Assembly: GCA_025330725.1 (NCBI GenBank) | Contig: JAIWND010000023.1 | Location: 372,001 to 436,000, forward strand | Direction: 5' to 3' | From: Chlamydoabsidia padenii | Taxonomy: Eukaryota; Mucoromycota; Mucoromycetes; Mucorales; Cunninghamellaceae | Length of the DNA stretch: 64,000 nt | In this document: in pieces, positions 45,449 through 58,615 of the stretch | Numbering within the stretch: the first letter of the stretch is position 1 | Layout of the letters: each line of letters starts with the position of its first letter | Notes under the pieces: generated by a model | Told to the model about the DNA's origin: nothing | The model's database searches: none | What the model saw: only the letters and a program-made list of their open reading frames with translations | Program-made: the position numbers and the translations under genes

Positions 45449-46139
45449 ATGGTAATGACATTTTACATTCGACAAAAAAAAAAAACGGGGGAAATGGATA
45501 AACGATACTAGGATGAAAAATGATAATAACGGATGGATGGATTGAAGGAAATGATGGATGACAAAAAAAAAAAAAAGATGGATGGATAATTTGGGATAAT
45601 GATATACAGGCAATGTCATTAGGATGGGAAATGGAAACATGGGCACTCTTGACAAATAGACTCAAGATGAACTAACTCTTTCTCTCTCTCTTGACCATTT
45701 ATATATGTTCGACTATGCATTCGACGTTTTTTTAGACTAAGGGTACCTCTTCGTTTGGTAAACGCCACACCAAGTCCCACACTTTGTGCCGTCGTTGCGG
45801 TGACCGCTCTTACCACAAGCAAAAGAAGACTTGCGCTCAATGTGGTTATCCTGCTGCCAAGATCCGATCCTGTAAGAAATAACCCACCAAACCATCATGA
45901 ATTGTCAATACTAATCCTTGCTCTCCTGTTTTTTTATATATACATAGTCAACTGGTCCGAAAAGGGTAAGAGAAGAAAGACTACCGGTACTGGTCGTATG
46001 CGATACTTGAAGGTTGTCCACCGTCGTTTCAAGAATGGTTTCCGTGAAGGTAAGGAAATCCCCTTTATTAATAAATGCCCTTGTATTAACCTCCCATATT
46101 TTTTTTTTAGGTACTCAAGCCAAGGCTGCCTCTGCTTAA
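45449..46139 (+). CDS. rpl37: 60S ribosomal protein eL37
   Basis: Four exons give 89 aa, the normal eL37 length. Exon 2 (45736-45871), exon 3 (45948-46049) and exon 4 (46111-46139) are certain from [11 protein letters not shown], the zinc finger [40 protein letters not shown] and [17 protein letters not shown]. The start is inferred: an ATG at 45449-45451 is immediately followed by GTAATG, which would make an ATG-only first exon and a 284-nt intron. This is common for ribosomal protein genes. The protein binds 5.8S/25S rRNA. Confidence 0.88.
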
Positions 46140-46656
46140 ACACGCTCACATCCTCTTGTCCACAAACATTTGATCCTTTTACTCAGTTTATAGTCTACCT
46201 AGTTTGTTATCGTCTTACACACAATAAAGCACATAACTGATTTTTTATAGATCATCTCTTGTTTTTATTTGGAGGGGATCATCTGTGATGGAGATATATG
46301 TGTTTTGAACTACATAATGAATATCATGATACATACATGTTCACATCCGCCTTTGGCATGATATTGGATTGCGTGAATGAATTGAAATCCCGACTTGGAT
46401 TCTTTTTAAAAAAAATGGGAAAATGGAAAGTTTTTGCTTATTTTTACTTTCCTTCCATGATCCAAATCCTTTTTCTCCCTCCATTCCATTCTTCCTTTGT
46501 ATACTTTGTTTGGGTGCTCTCAAAAAGCAACCCCTTTTGTCTTCTCACTCCCTCTCTTCCCTTATTATAGCCACGATTTAGCCAACAGTTGAAAGGTAAT
46601 TCTTTGTATTCAGCTTGAACTACTTTTTAACAGCCTTCTCCTTCTTTGTCACGTAG
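46140..46656. other. Intergenic, no gene seen
   Basis: Contains AATAAA for eL37 (about 46221) and TTGAAATCCCGAC at 46383-46395, followed by a pyrimidine-rich tract. No gene is seen. Confidence 0.35.
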
Positions 46657-49600
46657 ATGCCACTTTTGAAACGAAAACAATTCTCCTTAGTAGCTTCACC
46701 ACCATTAGATCTAAAAAACAAGTCGACCAAAAGCAGCCCAGTTTGGTATTCTCCTTTAACACATGAAATCTTTGACAACTATTCGTATCCTTTTTTATGA
46801 AATAATCAGTATCCACTTGACGTTTTGTTATGTTATGTTGCAATCAACATACCACTGACTTTGATTGTTATTACCTTGACTTGAATACTTGTTTTTTTTA
46901 ATATTATTATTATTATGATAGACACTATTTGGAACGGGTTACACTCTACAAACGTCCTATCTGGCAATGTGAATTCACCGGGCGATCTAACCTCACCTAC
47001 TCAAAAGCACTTGAAAGCGAACGCCTTCAAAATGAAACAGTACAAAACAAACTACCTAAAGGACTCCAAAGGGCTATCTTGGAGCGTGCTCAATTTCGTA
47101 AGTATCGTTTCACTTTTTTTTTTTTTTTTTTTTTAGTATTCCTTATAACTTTTCTCTCACATCTTTTATATATATGTATAGAAACTGCTCGGTTGATTGA
47201 TGTGGTGGATGATGTGTATGGCTACCTTTCAGATCGGTTTGTACTGGGTGAACAAGTAGACTGCATATGGGACGACAATCTATAGTAAGTTTCTTTTTAT
47301 TTTTATATTGGAACATTGGTCAATCATGTAAATCTCATCCTTATTTTTACCTAGTTATTCTGCGATTGTTTTAAAAGCCCCGCCTCTTGTGGATCAAGTA
47401 TCTGATGATGTGAAATACAAGATACAACTACTGGATCAAGATTATAAAGGATTGCCCGACTATACAAAAAATGTCCAACGGAAGGATTTAAAGTAAGTAT
47501 CGACAAAAATAAAAAAAGAATGAATTCTGACTTGTGTAACATGTGTCTTCCTTATATCTTATAGACGCGATAGATTGATTTTTTCGAAAACCCTGTTGAA
47601 GAAATTCCTTCGTGAAGCTACTGTCAAGGATGCTTATATTGGTGCACCATGGATTATCAACGTAAGTTGGAGGAAAGGGTCATCACTTGAAGTATATGGA
47701 TCTCATACCTCTTTATATATAGAATCAATTCGCCGAACGATTTGATATCAGCAACAAATTACCTCAGCACTTGGAAGCAGCAAAGATATTGGCATACAGC
47801 AAATCAAGGAAGCTAAAGTTATTGATACCTCCGAAAAAACAACAGGAATTCGGCATCACTGGATCTTCAACAACATCACATACTCTAATAGTACCTACAG
47901 CTAAAACCAGAATAGAAGAAGCCAGGAAATTTGAATCAGCACTCAAGTATCCTATGGAAGACCTCGACTTACCAACCTATCGACGAAACCCTCCGACCGA
48001 ACTTTCCTCTGTGTTTTTGGATATGTCACCTGGCTCTGGAAATGAATTAAAGACTGTACCTAATCCGACTGGAGATTGGCCACTGCGACCTGCGCCTTCA
48101 TATGAAACGGTGCCTTCTGACTGCTTTGGATCATTCTTGATGGTGTGGCAATTCCTCGGTGTCTTCTCTGGGCCTTTGCATCTCTCTCCTTTTAGCTTGG
48201 ACGACTTTGAATCTGCGCTCTGTCACTCGTCCATGGATCAAAGCAACCAACTAATCTATGAAATTGTCGCTACTCTATTAAACTGCATTATACAGTACAG
48301 ATTACAGGGGGGTTATCAGTACTCGACACACATATTCACCTCACCCACAGAAAACATTCATGCAACTTCATTGGCCTCACATCAGCAACTCTACCAATCA
48401 ATAAACCACGATGACATTTCTCTATCCAACAAGACCGATGACTCAAATTCCCGTATTAGCGATGATGACTGCAGTATTGGCAACAAGAAGGAAACTTCGT
48501 GGGATGCAAATGGACAACAAAGCACTGGGGCGACTTCTTATCAACCAACAAAATCCGATGATCTGGCAAGTATGGAACGTGGTTGTGGCAGTGTCGAGGT
48601 GATTGATATTGGCAAGAATTGGGATGCTAAACCTATTCCAGCTGGTAATAACCGACAAGGATGGATCGATGTATTGATAGGCTGTATCAATGATGTAAGT
48701 ACAAAATACAAAAGGATGGGATTGATTAGATACTTACTCTTCTTTTTACACTATTTGATACCAGCTAGCCATTGAAGCAAATGAAGAAATGGCCTCGTTT
48801 GACAGGATTTTGTGTTGCTTGGTGCCTCGACTCAAATCTGATATGGAAGAACGACAACAAGCATTCCTACAACTTGATTTGAAAGATAAGCTGCTGATCT
48901 TGAAACTGCTGACCAACGTTGCTAATGAAAGCTCTGATATAAAGTAAATTTGCTTAAACATAATACAACCCCCCTCCCTCAGGGCTTGAATGATGATCTG
49001 ACTAACTATTTGAATATTACTTAGAGAATACATGGAAGAATGCCAAGAAAAGTTGACGGAACTACGGAAACATAGAATTGAAGCCAACCGTGAGCGCAAA
49101 CAAATGTAAGTATCAAATAGAATCCCTTACTACCTCCTGACATAATCCCACCCTCTCTTCTTTCTTTTGATAGATTGGCCGAACGAAATGACCTCGAAAA
49201 ACAATGCGAAGATACGCCCAACGACGAACCAAGTGAAGCTAGCGAATACGGGGATGACTCTGACAAAGAAAGTGCGAATGAAAAGACTATGTAAGTAGAC
49301 TTGATATCATTAAACATGTGGGAATGCTAATGCTTCATTTATTCAATATTCCTTCTACTAGTGACTATATACAAAAAAAAGCAGCACACCTATCAAGACA
49401 TAATCCTCGCCAGACCAACATGAAACGCAAACTAATGGAACAAGAAGAACTGGAGGCCAAACGCAAAAAACTACGTCATCAACAACGTCAAGTAGCCAAA
49501 GAGAAAAACCAAGAACAAAGAATCCGGAATCTTACTAGAAAAAAGTTGGAAAATGAAGAATATCAAGTACAGAAAAAGGTAAAACTAGACTTGAACAAAA

Positions 49601-50432
49601 TAACATGACATAACTAACAATTGACTTGAACAGCTTGAACAGGTGGATAGAGATATGCGAAAATACAACACTTTACGGCTCAAACCTTTGGGACGGGACA
49701 AGTTTTACAATCGATACTATTACCTGGACAATATTGGTGGTGGATGCTTACACGGATCGGGTAAACTCTTTGTGCAAAGTCCCAGCCCTGCGGACTTGGC
49801 GGTGATTTTGGCTAGTGACATCAAAAAAGACCCTTCGACAACCTTGACTGCACCAACGGAAATGAAATCATCATCGATAGCAACAGGCAAAAACACAGTG
49901 GCTTCCTTATGCGGGCATGGGGGTGGATTGCAGTTTTTGTGTAGTTTGATGGAACACCAAGGTCTACCAGATAAAGCAGCCCTATTGAAAACAGACATTG
50001 ATCGTATGGTGGGTAATGATCAACTAGAGTGGTGGGAGTCATTCGATGATCCAAAACAGGTAAGATAAAAGATCTCCCTCTCCCCTCCTCGAAAAAAAAA
50101 AGGTGATCACTGACTTGTGTATCTTGAACTATAGTTGAATGATCTAATAGAATGGCTGAATCCAAAAGGGGTGCGGGAATATCTTTTGAAACAGGAATTA
50201 CAAAAACATTCACCTGGGCTTTTGGCTGGCATGAAGAAAACTCAAATGGTAAACAACTGGACAGGGAATCATGCACTGATGAAAAAAAAAAAAAAAAACT
50301 AACAGCCTTTTTCTTTTTTAAATTCAGGAACGATCGAACAAAGAAGCAAAGTGCCGTAGTACAAGGTCGAAACCGGCTAACCATCTACCCTTGGAATCCT
50401 GGCAAACATACACCAATAAATTGGCGATATAG
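46657..50432 (+). CDS. ISWI chromatin-remodeller accessory subunit (Itc1/Acf1-like)
   Basis: The product is a predicted partner of an ISWI ATPase in nucleosome spacing. Thirteen exons, 46657-46784, 46922-47097, 47182-47284, 47355-47492, 47565-47661, 47723-48694, 48765-48943, 49025-49105, 49174-49290, 49362-49578, 49634-50059, 50135-50248 and 50328-50432, give 950 aa. The N-terminal WAC domain is clear (MPLLKRKQF ... VWYSPLTHEIFDNYSHYLERV). The DDT domain is DCFGSFLMVWQFLGVFSGPL plus SPFSLDDFESAL. WHIM-type motifs follow, including LKLLTNVANESSDI, a long basic coiled coil, and RLKPLGRDKFYNRYYYLDNI. There is no PHD finger or bromodomain, so it is closer to Itc1 than to metazoan Acf1/WSTF. Confidence 0.92.
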
Positions 50433-51833
50433 AATCATAATAGACCTTTAGTTTCATAGTATCAAAATCTATATTGTTGCCTTTTTTTTATATTGCAATA
50501 TTTATAAAGAATAAAGACTTTGTGTGTCAATCTAGTTTGTTTGTACTCTGTGTGTATGTACAAGAATTGGATAATGTGTTGTGTGTAGAGCGATTGCTAA
50601 ACTACATCGCTTAGGACTACTCTCCTTTTTTTTTTGCATGAAACCAACCATTTTTCAAATCCCGACTTTTTTTTTCTAAGGGAAATCAATTTCAATCCTT
50701 GCCTTTCTTTCTTCTTTTTTCTCCACTCCTTTAACATCCATTATTACATCAACTCGTAATAACAGCATCGGCTTCTTGGTCTAATGTCCTTGTACTTTCC
50801 GGGAATGTTACAAGTGGGACGCCAGTAGTTGTCCATGCCATTCCCACGCTCGTCAAACTATTAGTGGTGGATTTTAGTATAGTTAGGATAGCTTTTTTTT
50901 TTTTTTTATCAATAAAGAAATGAATGTTGTATTCGACTTTTCTTTGTGTGTGTGTGTATATGTAAACCCTATATAATGTTTCACTGGAACCAGTCTATCT
51001 TCAAATTGGGCTACAATCATCATGTAAAAATAACAATGGTAGTTTGGAATAGGCTAGGCGGTTTTAATGCCGGTCAAAACGTAAGCAGTCTAAACGAGAT
51101 GGCAATAGGGGTCATCGGCATAATATAAAGTGGGAAATAAGAATCATTTAGCATAACTAAAGCTTCCACCCGTACCTGAAATATAAAGCATTATCCGCCA
51201 GTTTGATTCCAATGAGGACGGAAAGGTACCCTTCGTTTTCGACGTTTGAAAAAACATGCAACCAGAACATTTAAATTCCGACTTTTTTTTTTTTTGGTAC
51301 ATGATACGTTCAACCTATTTGACAACTATGAAAACCCCCCCACCCACCCACCCAAAAATTCATATTCATATAATAAAGTAGCGTCAAAAAGTAAATGATG
51401 CTAGCACTAGACGACACCCCATATTGATCAAGACCGATGATGGTCTATAAGAATAAATTCATGCAACGACGATCGAATCGAAGGTTCCACATTTCAAACT
51501 AACAATACCTCTTGATCATCCATGTTTCATGATCACATATGAATCCACTACATTTCATATATGATATGGGATTCATGCAAGTAATAGTTCAAGGAGTATT
51601 TGATTCTAAAAAGTATTTTTGACAGAGACAATAAGATATATATGGATTGATTTTATTTACATATTGAAGGGTAAAAAAAAAAAAAAAAAAGGTAAAAAGA
51701 AGGGCACTGGTAGCAAGTAAAAAGATATGTAACAATGATATAAAGAGTAAAAAAACTGCTTAATGCCAAAATAATGGAAGGGGGAGAGAGAGTGTGTGTG
51801 TACTATCCTATGTATACCCAAGAGTAAAAAGAT
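50433..51833. other. 1.4-kb intergenic with a possible small transcription unit
   Basis: No long coding frame. An exact TCAAATCCCG motif (50655-50664) is followed by a CT-rich tract, then about 190 bp of balanced sequence ending in AATAAA (about 50911). That looks like a short transcript without a long ORF (see findings). A second weak motif TTAAATTCCGAC lies at 51271. The rest is AT-rich. Confidence 0.35.
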
Positions 51834-53110
51834 CTAGTTGATATTGGAAGCAGATTTACGTGGCCGCAAGCGTCGTCTTTGTCGTAGCGCTTCTTCAGGT
51901 ATCTTTTCCTCGTCCTTGGTATGTTTTCGTTTGTGCGCATTGCTATCCTTCAAAGTGTACTGGGATTTCTTTGTGCTAGTCGATTTTGATCCCCGTGTGC
52001 GATTTGCCTCTGTTTGCTGATTGCGTGTCATGGATCGGGTGGCAATAGTTCTTGTTGGCTGTGCTTTTTTATCAGCAGTGTCGTGTCGATGAGAGGATGA
52101 CACTGTTGTTGATGTCGATGCTGGTGGTTTTTTACTTTTGGTGCGAGTTTTCTTGGTGTTTACATCAATACTGGTACTTACAGCTTTGTCATCATGACGG
52201 TCGGTACTGTATTGTTGCTGCTTTTCTTCCACCATTGCTGTCAATGTTACTTGTTGTTCCTCCAAACTTTGTTCCTGCCGAGTCTCGATGGTTTCCACAA
52301 GAATGTCAATAGTATCGCCATCACGTTGAGTATCTGGTTCTTGTCGTTGTTTCCCTTTGACTGATTTACTTGCTTCGTCTTGTCGTTCCATTTCCTTGGC
52401 TTCTTTTTCTTCCCGTTTGATGCGTCGCAGTTGAGCCGATTTGGTGGTTGTTCTTGCATACGCAGAGTAGGTCTTGACATTGTTGGCTTTCAAGGCAGTG
52501 TTGATCATGTCCATAAATCGAGGTACATCGGATGCTGAGCTATGTGGGACATATGCTAATATACGATTCATATTGCCTTTATGTTCCGTATAATGTTTGA
52601 GCACGTCTTGTTGTTCTTCAGCTGAGTCTATTTCCATTCCCCCCCCCCAAAAAAAAAGAGATAGAGAGGAATAGGTTGGTCAAGGCGGGTACTGACAACA
52701 TTCTTCTTGTATACTTTTTAATTTTATTTTTTTTTACCTTTATATTCTGAAGCATGTTTTTCCAAAGTGTCTGCATTGACCACACCATTAAAGAGATCCA
52801 TAAAGTAGTCAGTCCACGTTTTGCCACCAGGAGTTGTGTTGTCAGAAAGAAGGAATACTTCACCCATATCATAATGCTGTCGTTTAATAGGATCATTTAG
52901 AATGGAGTAAGCATGACCTACTAGTTGGAATTGTTCAGTTGTGTCGATTACTGGTTTGCTGCTTGTTGAAGTTGAGGTCGATTGTTTATCAGGATGGTAC
53001 TGGAGTGCTAGTTTGCGGTATGCCTTCTTGATAAGTGTAGTGTCTTTTTCAACTTGTTCCCTGTCCAATTCAAGAATGTCATATAGAGATTTACCTTCTG
53101 GTAATTCCAT
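51834..53110 (-). CDS. J-domain co-chaperone, DNAJC9-like
   Basis: Two exons, 53110-52738 and 52627-51834, give 388 aa. The N-terminal J domain is LYDILELD ... LIKKAYRKLALQYHPDKQ with the HPD triad; the canonical QFQLVGHAYSILNDPIKRQHYD helix follows. Next comes the DNAJC9-type region WTDYFMDLFNGVVNADTLEK and a helical stretch KHYTEHKGNMNRILAYVPHS. The last ~150 residues are highly charged and low in complexity, with a basic end (RQRRRLRPRK). DNAJC9 relatives act as histone H3-H4 co-chaperones with Hsp70; that role is inferred. The motif TCAAATCCCG lies 123 nt upstream (53233-53242). Confidence 0.87.
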
Positions 53111-53150
53111 GTTTGTAATTAAAGAAGAAAAAGAAGAAAAAGAGAGGATG

Positions 53151-53182
<32 letters not shown>

Positions 53183-54466
53183 GAAGAGGTCGTTTCACTT
53201 TTTTTTAATCTTCAGATCATCATCGAGTATTTTCAAATCCCGATAATGTTGAATCGCCGACTCCAAAAAGGTCAGCAGCATGAATTATCGCGGATCATCC
53301 GTCCGGAAAATCATTTACGAAGATGGACCTGGCTGCCCTTGAATAAACTCTTCCATTGTTTCCATCATGGAATTGAGGGTATTTTGTAAGATGGTCCATT
53401 CCCTATTGTTCTTTAAAAGGGAAAATTTCTATGACATCTATCTTGGCATTCATGCTTATTAGTCAATGAACCATGTGTATCCCTGGTCAAGAAGAAGGAA
53501 GAAAAAACAAACAGATACTAGTCATAGTGGGCGATGCTATTTCCAAGTTTGGCTGGGGTAAAGAGAAAAAAATGAATCATCACTCATGGCTATTAGACCA
53601 AACCTTTATAGGGTAGTCTTAACTACTGGATATGGTTTATTCTTGTTACTTTGTAATAGTAGGTTCCAAGGAAGAAAAAAGGTTTTACTTACTGATACAC
53701 AAGTTATATTATTGAGACATGATGAAAAAGTGTCATCAGTTTAGTGGATTTTGACAGCTGTATACCTGGTACATGTGAGTTTGTTGTCACTAACCACTTT
53801 TTTTTTACCTCGTAAAAGGGAATAATTTACGTACATCCTGATTGTGAGTATTACATGACACGCCAATCAGAATCGGGTAGAATTTACAGTGCAAGGTAGA
53901 AATATGTGGGAGCGCGTAGCATGAACGAGGGCCTCGGGAGCATTGTGTAACGTAAAACGGAGGGGGTGCTATTATTAGCTCAGATTCACTTCCTATTTTT
54001 TTAAAAACAGGGTTCCATACTCCGACAATCGGTGACCCTGGTAAAATGAAGGTTGAATGGTAGATGAAGTTGCGTGACAATAGGAGTTAATCATTCATGC
54101 ATCACTCAAAAAAGTCGCAATGGCTTGAAACTACTTGGTTATATATAAGGAAAGTAATTGAGAAGAGGATAGATACGGTTTTATTCAAAAACTCGATTGC
54201 GTCGATCTTTTTTTTTGCTTAACAAACAAAGAGGGGGAGCGAGTGAAGGGAATCTTAATGTGTGACAAGGATCTCACACGATATCATTCTTCTTGCTAAG
54301 GTTACCTACATTTCATACCGCCACCGAACTTTTAATTCCAGCCTTAAGCTCCTCTTTTTTACCAACCACGGCACCCATTGAGAACAAAAAGGGATTAAAA
54401 AATCACTCGATTTCCAATTTTCCTCTTTCTTTCCTTTTTCTCCCCTTCCTTACTTCTCCCAACATC
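53111..54466. other. 1.4-kb intergenic, no gene seen
   Basis: An A-rich run (53149-53177) and the DNAJC9 promoter motif are at the left. The middle has no convincing frame on either strand. A TATATATAAGG box at 54140 lies too far from the CotH ATG to assign. Confidence 0.3.
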
Positions 54467-56702
54467 ATGAAATGGTTAGCTGTTAGCTCCCTAGTTGCGT
54501 TGGCAACCACATTATCCGTCAATGCAGCTGATGTCCAATATGCGGTTGTTGCCTTCCCGCCCAAAGGTGGTGGTGTAGCCGTTTCGGTGGGTGGACAGAA
54601 CCATGCTCTTAGTGCCGATTCTCGAGTACCCAATCTTTTCAAGGGTTCGGCCCCTTCAGACGATGGTGGTTATCAGTATGTCTTGACTAATGGACAAAGC
54701 AACAGCCCTGAATCCCCCAAACGTAAATTGGCTCAGGGTGCCACTTCTACTGGTAATGAATTCTTCAATCGTACTCATACTACAGTGGATGTACCTGTCT
54801 TGCCTCAAGCTTTCAATCCTGTCTATCCAGGTAAGTTTGCATAATTTTAAAATCCCGCTATTCTACAAAAAAAAAACTCTAATTTTTTTTCCATCCACCT
54901 TTCTTCCATTCTCTTAATCCTCATCGACTCCGACTCTCACCATTATAACAGTGCTCTTTACTGGACTCAACAAATCAAATGAAGTCGCCACCATTATCTT
55001 GAACGTCAACAGCAGTGCTTTTGATGCTATGCTCAAGGCTCCCAAATCCAAAGGAAAAGCTCAAGTCAACTCATTCGCCTACATTAGTAATCAAGAAGTA
55101 TACACCTTTGAAAACACTCCCACTATCGAAACCTCTGGTCAATCCACCAAAGACTTTGCCAAGCAATCCTACTCCATTGACTTTAACGATCTTGCTCCTA
55201 AAGGTCAACCGAAATCTCTCTTCTATGGTCGTACTGGTATCAAATTACGGGCTCAAGCTACTGATCCTACTCAAGTGTAAGTCTATATTCTTTAATCCAT
55301 TACCATCTTGAATTAACTTTTATCTGTTTTCACTCACAATTATAGGCGTGAAAAGTTATACCTCGACTGTCTTGCTGCTGCTGGTGCCACTACTTTATCT
55401 GGTAGCTTTGTTCGTGTCTTTATCAACGACCAACCATTTGGTCTCTACACTTTGGCTGACGATATTTCAACTCACTTGATCGATAGTGTTGTACATGGTG
55501 GTAACTGGAAATACGAGTCTACAGGTAAAGCAATACAAAAAAAAAAAAAGACTTTAAAGAGTCATGGCACTCACTATTCTCTCTTTTTGTGATATGATAG
55601 GTGTGACTTACAAAGGCAATGCGCTTTCGCCTACTGAAGAAGGCAACCTTGTTTACCTTGGTGATGATCAAACCAAGTACTCTGATGATTTTTACAAGTT
55701 GGCTGATAAAGGGGAATCCAAGACTGTGACTAAGAAGAACAACACTCACGGTCCATTGGTTGACTTCACCAAGCGTCTCTCACAAATCAATCCTTCTCAA
55801 ATCACTGACGGTAACAACAAAGATGTCCCTGCTTTGATCGATCCTCAAAACACTATGGTTGCTTTGGCTATGAACTTTTTAGCTGACTCTTGGGATGGAT
55901 GTAAGTCTAGGGCACTCATATATATATATATATATATATACATACTAACTCGTCACTTTATTTTTTATTCACTCTAGTGTGGTACCAAGCCAGTAACTAC
56001 TACTTGAATCAAGACATGAAGACTAATCAATGGGTTGTGATCTCCTACGATTTCGATGAAACCTTTGGTAATGGTGCTGAAAAAGGCCGTGACAGTGTGG
56101 CCTATCAAAACTACTCTCGTCCCAACTCCAAACGTCCTTTGGTCGATCTCTTCCTCAAATCACCTTACTACAAGGATCAATTCGAAAACATCCTCAAGAC
56201 CATGGTCAAGCGATTCTTCAACCCTCGTGTCATGCAACCTCGTCTTCAAGCCTGGGCCACTTTATTAAAAGAAGATATCGAATGGGACTACTCTATTCCT
56301 GGCCATTCTCCTGGTGAGAAGAGAACCTACACTTTGCAAAACTTTTTAAAGAATTTGAACACCACCGACAGCGAAGCCGATATGGAAGGAATCAACCAAT
56401 GGATCACCAACCGTGCCAAATCCCTCTCTGAGCAACTCCAATTTGACGACAAGGATGATCTCCCTGCTCTTGGTCCTTACAAACAAGGCTCTCGTTTGGA
56501 TAACAATGGTAATGTTGTACCTAATGATGGTTCCAGTGTCAATCCTGCTGGTCCCCCCTCTTCCAATGGTGACAGCAACAATCAACAAGGTGATGGAAAC
56601 GGTAATGGTGATGGCAATAGTAGTAATGGTTCTACTTCCTTGACTGGATCCTTTTTATTGGTCGGTACCATGATTTTGATTGGTACTTTGCTCACTCTGT
56701 GA
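54467..56702 (+). CDS. CotH-like (spore-coat/invasin family) GPI-anchored protein
   Basis: Five exons, 54467-54830, 54952-55276, 55346-55524, 55601-55900 and 55978-56702, give 630 aa. A cleavable signal peptide (MKWLAVSSLVALATTLSVNA) starts the protein. The CotH domain includes FGRTGIKLRAQA-like text (YGRTGIKLRAQATDP), FGLYTLADDIS and VVISYDFDETFGNG, the atypical kinase-fold metal/ATP-binding region of bacterial CotH. The tail is Asn/Gly/Ser-rich and ends in a hydrophobic stretch, a GPI signal. In Mucorales this family is expanded and some members are surface ligands for host cells. Which paralogue this is cannot be told by eye. Intron 4 contains an (AT)n tract. Confidence 0.92.
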
Positions 56703-57046
56703 GCTTATCCCCACTCCAACTTTTTACTGTACTCATTCTTATTTACTTTTTACACCTTTCATTTTTTTTTTTGCCTTATTTCCCTTATTTGACTCCTTTT
56801 TACTTATACACATACATACATAGAATCTTTGTTTTATCAACATAATAAAATTTACCTTTGTATGCTAAACAGTTTGCATGATTATACTCAATCGACCTCT
56901 ACCTCCCCCATATTCAGATCCAGGCTGTCTGTGGCATCTCGGATATGATTGGCTGGACGGATGTTAAAAACTTTTTTTTTTCTGCTCTTATTTTGAATCC
57001 CCCCGCCCTTGGTCTCCCTCTCTTTCTTGCTCTTCTTTAATTCATC
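56703..57046. other. Intergenic, no gene seen
   Basis: AATAAAA at about 56844 ends the CotH transcript. TTTTGAATCCCCCCGCCC at about 56991 and a CT-rich leader precede Dus2. Confidence 0.35.
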
Positions 57047-57949
57047 ATGTCATTAAGTTATGCCAACAAAGTCTTTCTGGCCCCAATGGTAAAAATAGGC
57101 TATATAAAGTGACATGATATTAAAATAATCTATTTTTACTTTCTTTGAAATAGGTAAGGGTTGGAACTCTACCCATGCGACTCCTGGCTCTTCGGTACGG
57201 TGCTGGTAAGTGGACACTTTTTAATAGATCTAATCAGCCCTTTCTCACCCTATTGTCACCCTTCTTGGTTTGTTTATATAGATCTGGTTTGGACTGAAGA
57301 ATTGGTGGATAAACGGATTATTGGCTCAGTACGTAAATATAATGGTAAGTATATCGTAGTATTGTTGAATCCACGTTATAACTAACTAACTACTCCTCTT
57401 ACTCTATAGCTAGTACCGGTGTAACAGAATACTGGAAAGGTCAAGCCATGTGTTTCGCTACTCATCCTGATGAAAAAGGCAAGGTGATTCTACAACTAGG
57501 TACAGCTGATCCTGATTTGGCACTTCAAGCTGCCTTGGTCTTGTAAGTCTGACATGGTACCTCTCTACCTGATATAACTTGATACTCACTCATTAACTGG
57601 ATATATAGAAAAGATGAAATTGCTGGTGTGGATTTGAATTGTGGGTGCCCCAAGAAATTCTCGGTGCAAGGTGGGATGGGTGCTGCGTTACTGACCGACC
57701 CTGATCGACTCAAAGCTATTCTTACAAAATTGGTCAATAACTTGGATATACCCGTCACTTGCAAAATCAGGTAAAATAGAACCCAGAACCCATATAGGTA
57801 TATATAAAACTCACCATGATATGTACTCGGTTACAATAGAATCTTGGAAGATGAAGATAAGAATGTACAATTGGCGAAGATGATCGAATCCACCGGTGTC
57901 AAGGCTTTGACCGTACATTGTCGGTAAGGATCAACCTCCCTTTCCCTTC

Positions 57950-57980
<31 letters not shown>

Positions 57981-58537
57981 CTAATGCTCTTTTTATTTTA
58001 TAATTGGGTATACATAGATTAAGAAACCAACGATCTTCTACACCTGCCAACTGGGACGCCTTGAAAGCCGTGGTGAAAGCTGTGACATCGATTCCAGTTG
58101 TGGTAAATGGGGATGTCATGTGTTGGGATGATATTGCAAAAGCAAAAGAAGCCACAGGTAATGATAATCAAAATTATAGGTTTATACAATGCTAACATTT
58201 AAATTTTTTTTTGTTTTGTTTTATAGGAGCAAGCTCGGTGATGATTGCTAGGGGGGCTCAATTCAATCCATCTGCATTTAGAAAAGAAGGTCTGGTACCA
58301 TTTGAACAAGTAGCCAAGGAATACTTAAAAATAGTAAGTTGGGGGGGGGGTTACTCCATCATGATCACTCACTTGCAACTTTTTATATTTATGATCAATA
58401 GTGCGTGGATGTCAATAATATGTTTGTGAACTCCAAATACGTCTTGCTATGTATGAACACCTGTCCCAAACATACAAGATCACAACTTTATCAAGATATG
58501 CAACGAGTCAAGTCCACGGAAGCAATGTGGTAAGTTG

Positions 58538-58615
<78 letters not shown>

